This document shows, in pieces, positions 55,657-64,000 of a stretch of 64,000 bases of DNA. Made by a program: the position numbers and the translations under genes. Source of the DNA: Austropuccinia psidii (lineage: Eukaryota > Basidiomycota > Pucciniomycetes > Pucciniales > Sphaerophragmiaceae); the NCBI GenBank assembly GCA_023105745.1, contig JALGQZ010000011.1, positions 29,820,612-29,884,611 of the forward strand, read 5' to 3'. Each line of letters opens with the position of its first letter. Positions within the stretch are counted from its first letter, which is position 1. Under the pieces are notes generated by a model. The model did not search any database. It was not told the DNA's origin and saw only the letters and a program-made list of their open reading frames with translations.

Positions 55657-57642
55657 TGTAAGGTTTGACTATGAAACAATAAGTAAAAATTACTAATATT
55701 TTACTTATTGTACTATGAATGTCCTTATAAATGAAATAAATAAGATAATAATAATTATAATAATAAAGAATTTTATAATTATGGCGTAAAAATAATTATA
55801 TTATTAAATAAATATGATAATATAATTTATATTATAAAATATAATATAATAAAATAAATATATTAATATAAAATAATTAATATATTTCATGGCACTTTGT
55901 TATTGTTACAAACAAATAATAAAGGCGTAAAAAAAAATTTTTTATTAATAAAAAACAATTAATAACAATAATATTACCAATATTAAAGTTATAAATTAAT
56001 ATAAATACTATTTATATTAATTAGAGAATTATTAAAGTAATAATAAAGAGAAAGTTATTATAATAAGAGAAAATAACCTACTTTTAATACTGAATATTAT
56101 AATTTTGAGATATTTTACGCCAAAAAATGTAAATACAACTTATCCAAATTTTATTGACAATAAAAAATAGAGAAAATTACAAATATTCTTGATTTTTACG
56201 TGGAAATGAGATTTTAGAGAGATTTTTAACAAAAACAATTAAATAAATGATTTAATCACGTCAAATTTGATGATTATAATAAGATGATCTTTGGTATTTC
56301 ATAATATAAGAGTTTTATATATAAAGAATAAAGGTATTACCTTTTACTTTTATTGATTTAATGTTTTCGATGCGTCTGAGGGGAAAACAGAGTAAAAACA
56401 GCTCTATTTATCGTAAATACCTCCCTCTTGGAGTCCAAAAGGCTTCAAGTAGACGTGTACTGATCATATCCACTGGAATTGATCAATATTTTAAGGTTTG
56501 GTGATGATTACATCATGATCAAACCACATTACATCATTATTACACCATTATTTAGAGTTATCACTATAACTCTAAGTTTGATGACGTCAAATGCTTGGCA
56601 GAACCCCAAAATTCGTGGATTTTATTATTTTTAATCATAAACTAATAGTATTCACCAATTTTTTCACTCATATGACTGTTAAACTTAATTTAAGGTTACA
56701 GTGAGTGATCATAAATGATCAAATTAAGCTCAAACTTTGATCCTTAATAACTTTGAATTTTTACACGCTACAGAAATTCAGAAAGTGAATTCTAATATCT
56801 TGGCATAACCTCATTATGCTGCCAAGAGCATTTCATTACATCATCAAAAATCTTTTTTTGATGATTTTTCTTGTAACTCATCTTTTCTGTCAAAATTTAA
56901 TCTTTTCAACTTCAAACTATGATTTCAAGGGGTTATACCTTGAATATTATAATAAAAAAATACATCATTCTTTACGAATGAACTAGTAGAATCTAACTGT
57001 CTACTTTTTCTTAAGTTTGGACCACTTTCACAACAAAGTGATCAACAGCTCTGTTGATTTTAATCAATAATCCCTTACAGGTTTTAGCCTTGTTTATAGC
57101 TTGTGAAATAAACTTCATTTCTGTATTCCTACATTAATTACGTGATGACTTTATTTTTGGTTCATCACTCTATCATGAATACTTCAAAAGATATTAGCTA
57201 AAATCCTTGAATATATGTGTTGACCAAAAAAGTGCATATATTCAGGTTAATTCTTTAAGTATTGACTTTGAAGCTTAGCTTTTTAATTGTTTTATATGTG
57301 GATTTGTATGTGGAACCCAATGGTACTATTTATTTCACATGTTGCTTCATTGGTCTTTGAAATAAATTAGGATTTGTGTTTTTTATAAGGTATTATTACT
57401 TATAACTCATTAAATATTGACTTTACAGATATGCCATAAAAAAGTTATATGTGTATCTTACCATGGGGAATCTAATGGTATAATTTACTTCACATTCTTA
57501 TTCATTGGTTTTCAAGTTAAAACAAGTTTTATGCCAATTTATGGTATTTTTATAGCTTTAAGGTAATTATTTTTAATGTATAATTATTTAAAATATTTCT
57601 TGTGACCTTTTTGGGGTATGTGGTCATATCTCAAAAGTTCAA
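55657..57642 (-). mobile_element. Solo LTR of E family, reversed
   Basis: 1986 bp, reverse complement of the 30710..32693 LTR with modest divergence. Target duplication AAAAG (55652..55656 and 57643..57647). The terminal TGTGAAC is damaged (GTTCAA on the plus strand). It splits the E gag-pol just before ATDKEPLSAIIG. Confidence 0.88.
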
Positions 57643-60202
57643 AAAAGGTTCCATTGCAACTGACAAAGAACCACTAAGTGCTATCATTGGGAATGAGGTA
57701 GATATTATTCTTAATGTCAAAAAAATGTATCCACCACTGCTAAAACCCCAGCTTACCCAGATAGGAAAAGAGCTAAATAATCCTTAGAGGTACAAATTAA
57801 GGAATTCATGAGCCTTGGGGTATTAAGGAAAGTAGGGCATACTGAACAGGTAAAAGTCATTACAACTCTCATTATAACTTGGCACAATGGAGAGTCAAGG
57901 AGGGTAAGGGACTTTGGAGCTTTAAATACCTATACTATCCCTGACAGATATCCAATACCCAGAATCCCTGAGAGGTTAACACAGTTCTCAAAGGCTAAGC
58001 TCCTTACAGCCATGGCTTCTCTAAAGAGGTTTCACCAAAATTTCTTAACATACAATGCCAAGAGGCTACTTAGAATAATAGTCCACTGTGCGATATATAT
58101 CATAGTTTTCTCAGAAACCTGGGAAATCACTTGAAAATACAGCAAAGAGTCTTACAAAAGATAGTGAAAGTAAATATGAAAAATTCCTTGGAAAAATGTA
58201 ATTTTTCATAAATAGAACTAAAGGCACTGGCACATGCTGTATCTGGACTGAGTTTGGGCATAGAAAAAAATGAAGTAGCAGTAGTACTACTGAAAAGTCC
58301 CCAAACCAAAAAAGAAATGAAATCATTTCTAGAATCCTTTGGTTATTACAGACAGCATATAGAAGACTTTCCAAGAATTGAAAAATACTTGTATAAGCTC
58401 TGTGACCAACAAACGGTCTATGGAATGCCTGAAGAAAGAGCTGAAGCATATCAGGAATTGAAAGATGCCCTCACAAATTCGCCATTTCTTTCAATACCAG
58501 ATTGGAAACTACCTTTAAAGCTTTCATTGATGCTTTTTGAGAAGTACTAGGTGCTGCACTACACAAGAAAAAAAAACACCAATGATAAACCAGTTGAAGG
58601 ACCAATTTTCTTCCTTTCAAGACAAATAAAGCCAACAGAAGCAAGATATGGAGAAAGCCAAATGGAATGCCTTTTCTTAGTGTGGGCTCTAGAAAAATTA
58701 CAACACTATTTTGATGGAACAGTGCTTTATGTAATCACAGACTGTGATGCTGTGAAATACGTATTGAACATGAAGACACCAAATAGACACATTCTGAGAT
58801 GGCAGATTGCTATCCAATAATATAGAGAAAATATGACTACAGTTCATAAATCTGGAAATATCCATACAAATTCAGATGGCATCAGCAGGTGAGCTTTAAA
58901 ACATACACCTAAAGCCCAGCATGGGTAACACAGGATGAACATCATACAGAAGGCAGATGTGTCACAGAAATTGACAAATAATTCTTTGATAAAGTTAAAG
59001 AGAGCCATAAGATGGAAAAACATTGTCATATCTTATGCTAACTGTTGATGCAAGATTGCAAAGACCTATCACTATCCGCCAAACTAGATGAAATATGGAA
59101 AAAAAATCAGATGAAGGAAGATTCAACCTCCTTGGTGGAATTATTTATCATAGGACTAACCACACATGTGTTATGAACTTGACAAATAGAGCTCTGATAA
59201 ACACTATACTACATGAATACCATGATAGTGTTGTATCTGGACATCTCTCAGAAGATAGGACACTAGAGAGGGTGAAAACATGCTCTTGGTGGACAAATTG
59301 GAAAAACAATATTGCAGAGTACTGCAAAACCTGTGACAGATTTCAAAAAGCAAACAGAGCCACAGGAATGTTATTTGGAATGATGATCCAAATCTAAGAA
59401 CCAAAATCACCTTGGGAAATAGTTCACATGGATTGGGTAACAGCCTTAACTTCAGGAGGAGACAGGAGCTCTAATTCATGCCTAGTACTAGTAGAAAGGT
59501 ACAGCAAAACCCCAATGTTCTTACCATTTCATAAACATGACACAGATATGGACACAGCCATAATGCTATGGAATGACGTCATTAGTCATACAGGCTTATT
59601 CCCAGAAATCATAAGTGATAGAGATCCCAAATTCACTTCAGCATTATGGACAAATCTCAATCACTTGTTTGGAACAAATGTATCATTCTAAACAGCTTAT
59701 CACCCCCAGACTGATGGTTTAGCAGGAAGAATGATACAAACTTTATAATAGATGATCAGAATATTGTGTGATTATGGCCTACAATTGAAAGACTCTTATT
59801 GTACCGATTATTGGTGTACCTAAATACAAGCTCTTGAGCTGGCATACCAGACATCAATTCATTCTTCAACTAGTAAAAGACCAGTAATTTTAGAAAAAGG
59901 TTAGAAAACAAGACTTCCTCATGATACCCTCAAAAAGGACTTAGTGGATATACACCCAACAGCAAGCAGTTTCATAATGCTTGACAAAGCAAGACATCAT
60001 TCCAACAGATGTATGAAAGATTTTTTCAAATATGCAAAAGAAGGATGGGGCAAAATTCATAAAACACCTCATTTTTAATTAGGAGGCCTGATCTTAGTAT
60101 CAACTCTAAACCTTAATAACAGTAAAGGACCAAAGAAACTGAAAGATTCTTTTAAAGAAACCTTTATAATAAGAGCACTAAATGGCCCTAATGCTGTGAA
60201 AC
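57643..60202 (+). pseudogene. pol: Element E reverse transcriptase to integrase, decayed
   Basis: Pieces: 57650..57787 (ATDKEPLSAIIGNEVDIIL); 57808..58134 reverse transcriptase with [15 protein letters not shown], then HCAIY joined directly to IIVFSETWE, so about 45 residues including YIDD are deleted; 58254..58550; RNase H 58551..58820 with [11 protein letters not shown] and ITDCDAV; a gap with stops; integrase zinc region 59095..59397 (last motif CDRFQK where A has CDRCQK); integrase core 59428..59691 with MDWVTAL and SDRDPKF, then a stop, then LAGRM in place of LAERM; integrase end to 60202. The gene continues at 61821. Confidence 0.9.
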
Positions 60203-61815
60203 TGTCCCAGGGTCTCTTCTTGAAAGACAAGAGTGGCCTGGCACTCAGGAATCAAGAGCTCACTTGGAGGGCTCCAAAAAGAATAAAGAAACAACACAGA
60301 TTATATTTCTTTAAGGAAGAATAAGAGTAAGGACAAATATGCCAAAGATAAAAGAAGAAGGAAGCCATTGGCCAAAGATATTGAAAGAAAGCCAAAGGCC
60401 AAAGAGAAAACCAAATTAATCCTCAATTCACTGTTTCAACCTGCCAGAAAGAAAAATGGAATTAGCAAAGGAGATGACCACCAATATGCACTGACAGGCA
60501 AAGAAGAAGATGTGCAAATGAGCTACTTAATATTATCAGTATTTACTTTGATAAATGAAAGGAAAATAAGGATAAGAATAAATGCAATATATTAATTAGC
60601 TGGGTAAAAGGTCCCCAGGGAAGAAAAGATGGCCAGTATATGTGAAAAGGTGAAGACGGATCCTGGAGAGTTGATCACCTGGTTGCATTCACTGTTTTGA
60701 GTAAATACATATCTGGCCATAATGAGAATTGAGCTGTGTGATAGAATTCCCACAGTGGAATATTAATTGGCCCAAGAGGGCCAAGGCTGTGCAGGTTGCG
60801 TGAGTTCAGCGTGTATGGACCAATTGTTTGGTCCAAGAAATACTCGAGTACTTGATGTCCCGAAAGATGATTGACTGATTGATAACCTCTTTAAATCTTC
60901 CTTGGAATAATCCTTAAAAAAATACAAACCAAATCCTGAAGGGCCAGGTGGTTAGGGTCCTTGAATGGTCTTCTGGTAACCGCCAGGGATTGCAAGACTG
61001 AATGACTAAAGAGTCTTCCTTCAAAATGGGTGATGGATTTAAAAAGTTCAATGCAAAGGAAATAATTTGGTCCTGAAAACATCACCCTTGGATTGCTCAG
61101 AAAAATGGTGCATAATGGTATATTATACCATATATGCACCATGCCTTGATCCTTTGGTATGGGGTACATTAGTGAAGGAGAGGTCTTCCGTTGAGTTTAG
61201 GGGAAGCCTTGCTGGACCTGAGCTGGTGGCCGCTGGTGGTTGCCAGAGGCCATGGGTTGGAAGTTGCCAAAAATGTGGTTCTTGGCCAATTTGGGTTCTG
61301 GATCCTTTTTGGTCATTTTGGAATTGGTGAGATTAGGGGCCAAAATTGGCTCACGTGGGCCCACCCGGCCTCGGGGCTGGTGTACTACCCCCTTGGTCCC
61401 TTTTGGCCTCAGTGGATTTAGGCCAAAAGGGGCCTAAGGGTCCCATGGACCGCAGACCACAGTGTAATGCCTAAATGGCCCAAAAAGGCCATTTAGGCCT
61501 TAGACCCCATAATAAAAGGGGTTGGGCCAAACTCCCTGGTGATGGCTAGATGGCCCAGATGGACCCCCCAGGCCCAAAAAAAAGTATTGGCCTGGGGGTT
61601 GGTCAGGTGGTGAATTGGCCAAAAGGGCTAATGGTTGCATGATTTGGCCTGAGGCCATAAGTTGCCAGTGAAAGGTGATATTACCCAAAGGCAATCAAAC
61701 ACAAAAATGGTAAAATTGGCCATAAAACTGATGACATGGTCAATTGGCCATAAGATGGGGTCAGGATATATTTGCCGTAAACACCCATTGGGGGTAATTA
61801 CACATGGTTGTGACA
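60203..61815. mobile_element. LTR-like insertion of an unrelated family
   Basis: 1613 bp with ends TGTCCCAGGG and GGTTGTGACA and a perfect 5-bp duplication GAAAC (60198..60202, 61816..61820). E coding sequence reads on across the empty site (VK|LELTDELL). TG...CA ends with a 5-bp duplication fit a solo LTR. It shares no sequence I can see with the other LTRs. The right half is rich in GGCC and contains a perfect 12-bp hairpin GCCTAAATGGCC / GGCCATTTAGGC (61469..61498). No gene supported. It could also be a small non-autonomous element. Confidence 0.7.
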
Positions 61816-61820
61816 GAAAC

Positions 61821-62029
61821 TGGAACTCACAGATGAATTATTGAACAAACACACCTCTAGAATAAGGAGAAGAAAGGAAAATTGTAAAAGTCCTTAAAGA
61901 AAGGAGGACAGGAAACAAAAAACAAAGGAATACCTTTTAGGTTATAGAAAAATAAATAAAGAACATGAATGGTTACTTGAGAAATGCATAACTGATGCTT
62001 CCAAGCCATCAAGAAGGTTCATACACTAG
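61821..62029 (+). pseudogene. pol: Element E chromodomain end
   Basis: Readable as ELTDELLNKH, then KIVKVLKERRTGNKKQR and RRFIH-stop at 62029, with a shift between. It equals the C-terminal chromodomain segment of A and C. Confidence 0.85.
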
Positions 62030-62165
62030 AAAGGACCTAATTATTAGAAAATTTAGGCATTATTGAGCATCAAGACTAATAAATTCTAATGAAGAGGTAG
62101 GACAAAAGATGATAACCTGATTAACTATATCAGATTGTAATACAATCTTTTTTGGTAGTAGGTAA

Positions 62166-62571
62166 TTTGAGCCTTTGAGAAATTACCAAATATCCAAAAA
62201 ATTCACAAAAAAACTTTACAATATTTGCTCTAATAATAAGAATTAAAATGATCATCTTGAAATAAATAAAAATGCAATTCAAAGGCATAAATTCTTGATT
62301 ATCTCTTAATCTAATGTATAAAATGGTGAAATAAATTGTACCATTAGATTGGAAATGGTCAAATACACATATAAACGTTTTTTTCATAGCTGTAAAGATA
62401 ATAATTACTAAGAAATAAGTAAAAATGCCATAAAAAGGCATAAAACTTGATTATATCTGAAACCAATGAGTAAAAATGTGACATAAACTGCACCATTGAA
62501 TGTTCCATGAGAAATTAAATATATAACATCTTTATGTCATATCTGTAAAGTCAATAATTGAGTAAATAACC
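62166..62571 (+). repeat. Element E 3' LTR, first 406 bp
   Basis: Starts TTTGAGCCTTTGAG (TGTGAACC in the solo copies). It carries two diverged tandem copies of about 170 bp (with AAATGCC-type ends, ACCATT(A/G)(G/A)AT, and CTGTAAAGATAAT / CTGTAAAGTCAAT). It is interrupted by a C-family LTR at 62572. Confidence 0.85.
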
Positions 62572-64000
62572 TGTGAGCCTTAGAGGTAATTTCATATACC
62601 CAAAAGACTACAAATACAAAATGAAAATATAAATATAAATAAAATAAATTTATTTATATTATTAAAAAGAAAATTAAAATATAAAAATAAAATTATATTC
62701 ACAATTACAAATTTAATTACAATTTAAAAATAAAATTACATTAAAATTTTGAAATTGCAAAAATTACATTTATACTTGAAAAAATTAAGTAAAAATTAAT
62801 TTTTAACAAAATTGTAAAAAAATAAACAAATTTGGAAAAACATTTAATAAAAATTATCTTAAATTTTTATCCAATAAATAAACATATAAAAATTATTTCA
62901 CCATTGGATTCCTCAAAAAATTAGGTGGGGTCACCTGTGGATGAAATTTCTGTAACTCAACTCTAAATAAGCTTAAATTATGTTTTTATTATTTTCAATA
63001 CAAGATTTGAAAATGCTCAAAACTTTAATTCAATTCACACCACATGTGGTGTTAACCATCAATTTTTGTGTTAAAATTGAGGTGTTGTGTTTAGCTTAGA
63101 AGTTATGAGGAATTGAAGTATTTTCAATTGAATTCAATTGAAATGTCAAAATGTGAGCATGTATTACATAAGTGAACTTTGATTTACATATCAGGTATCA
63201 ATTATTACTGTATTGAGCTGTACAACTCAATTGAATTACATATGTAAATTATAAGTATAATACATGATGAAGAATTAAAGGAGAAATAAATTGGAAAGAT
63301 TCAATTTGGGGGGGGAAAGGAACTCCAGCTCTAAGGGGGAGCTAGACCCCCAAACTCCTTTCTGACAGGTGTGGGATGTTAAAATTCACGCAAAAGTTCA
63401 TCACTTTTGGCCTGGAATTGAGTTACAGGGTCTGTGGACTCAATTGATGATGAGGTTTTGATACCAACTGGGGTAGTTTTAGCTAATGCCAAGAGGGTAA
63501 AACTACCCTTAAGATAAAACAATCATAGTAAAAACAGTTTTAACTGGTTTCTACACCTCTTACACACATTCTGACGTGTTTTGAAGGCTCTAGACCAGGT
63601 ATTGCTATAGTAATGTCTGATTTAAAGGTCTAAAATAGCTAAAAATGGCTAAAAATGACTTAAACCAGCCCTTTTTTGGTCCAAACCAGGGTTCAATGAT
63701 GCCATAATTGGCTTTTCTACTCTCAGACTGTTTTTCACGACTGAAAAGAGTAAATTTTACTTTTGGAGTAAGAAAATTGATGGCTATAAAAGAATGTCTT
63801 CTTTGCCCCACTTTTCTCTTGATGTTAGAATCTTTTCCTTTTATTAATTAGTTTAAACACTGTTAAACCAATCAATAAAAGATTCCAACCACCTTTTTTA
63901 AATCATTTTGAACCTTTCAACCACGTGAAAAAATAATTATAATCATTTTTGGAACTCTTATAATCATTTTTACCCCTGAGCCACCCCAAAAGTGAATTAA
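62572..64000 (+). mobile_element. C-family LTR, cut by window end
   Basis: Starts TGTGAGCCTTAGAGG and aligns with the first ~1430 bp of the C LTRs. Left flank TAACC. The LTR end is beyond the window, so I cannot tell a solo LTR from the 5' LTR of another element. TATAAAAG at 63785 is conserved. Confidence 0.93.
63785..63792 (+). promoter_or_regulatory. TATA box in right-edge C-family LTR
   Basis: TATAAAAG in the same context as 16947 and 25180. Confidence 0.55.

Larger units (their letters stand above)
14954..62571 (+). mobile_element. Element E: old gypsy chromovirus, host of the nest
   Basis: The oldest element. Its pieces are 5' LTR 14954..15032 and 41207..42478 (first ~545 bp left of the window), internal 42479..45913, 55598..55656, 57643..60202 and 61821..62165, and 3' LTR 62166..62571. 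The joins are supported by 5-bp target duplications (GGTCC/GGTCA around D-prime; TAAAT around D; AAAAG around the reversed solo LTR; GAAAC around 60203..61815) and by coding continuity. Gag-pol is heavily decayed. Two solo LTRs of the same family lie inside other elements of the nest, so the family was active over a long period. Confidence 0.88.

Noticed and set aside
60368..60595. Lys-rich 75-codon ORF
   Set aside because: Inside the LTR-like insertion; low complexity and no support.
61067..61437. Three overlapping ORFs in the GGCC-rich insertion
   Set aside because: Composition-driven open frames, Gly/Trp/Leu-rich, without start context or similarity.
1..64000. RIP-type mutation as cause of decay
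   Set aside because: Stops arise by many base changes and indels, and the strongest signal is CpG loss, which fits deamination of methylated CpG rather than a CpA-directed process.
1..64000. Host genes, tRNA or rRNA
   Set aside because: Every stretch longer than about 300 bases is accounted for by a transposable element, and I found no cloverleaf or rRNA-like sequence.

Overview
The window is a stack of nested transposable elements. I see no host gene, rRNA, tRNA or CRISPR array. The elements are Ty3/gypsy LTR retrotransposons of the chromovirus type (gag, CCHC knuckle, DTG/DSG protease, YIDD reverse transcriptase, RNase H, HHCC/DD35E integrase, C-terminal chromodomain), plus one CACTA/EnSpm-like DNA transposon with a Tnp2-type transposase. 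AT-rich sequence, almost no CpG, short fungal-looking introns and protein sequences I recognise from rust fungi point to a large rust genome, most likely Austropuccinia psidii (myrtle rust). The species is recognition, not proof.

Layout from the insertion order. The oldest unit is element E (+, decayed), whose pieces run from 14954 to 62571. Its 5' LTR was hit by element B (-, 9320..14953, continuing left outside the window) and element D-prime (-, 15033..41206). B's reverse transcriptase was later hit by the young, intact element A (+, 1..9319, start outside the window). D-prime carries a complete element C (+, 15742..25801, TSD GATTT) in its 3' LTR and the CACTA-like transposon (26769..33231, TSD ACT) in its pol gene; that transposon carries a solo LTR of the E family (30710..32693). 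E's protease/RT region was hit by element D (+, 45914..55592, TSD TAAAT), a reversed solo LTR (55657..57642) and an unrelated LTR-like insertion (60203..61815, TSD GAAAC). E's 3' LTR is cut by another C-family LTR running off the right edge (62572..64000).

Only element A has an uninterrupted gag-pol frame (1902 codons). Its two LTRs differ at only two of the 855 positions that can be compared, so it is recent and may be active. All other gag-pol genes are broken by stops, frameshifts, deletions or insertions.

The most interesting signal is a second, overlapping reading frame inside the N-terminal gag region. It is recognisably conserved in all six elements (A, B, C, D, D-prime, E). It encodes a compact domain with a GW-x-P-like motif followed by a basic tail, while the overlapping gag frame is low-complexity. 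In B the gag frame carries a stop but the overlapping frame is open. Candidate introns upstream, with a conserved AG|TG acceptor in all six copies and alternative acceptors in A and D, offer a way to choose between the two products. I propose a dual-coded, splice-selected accessory protein as the candidate undescribed system.
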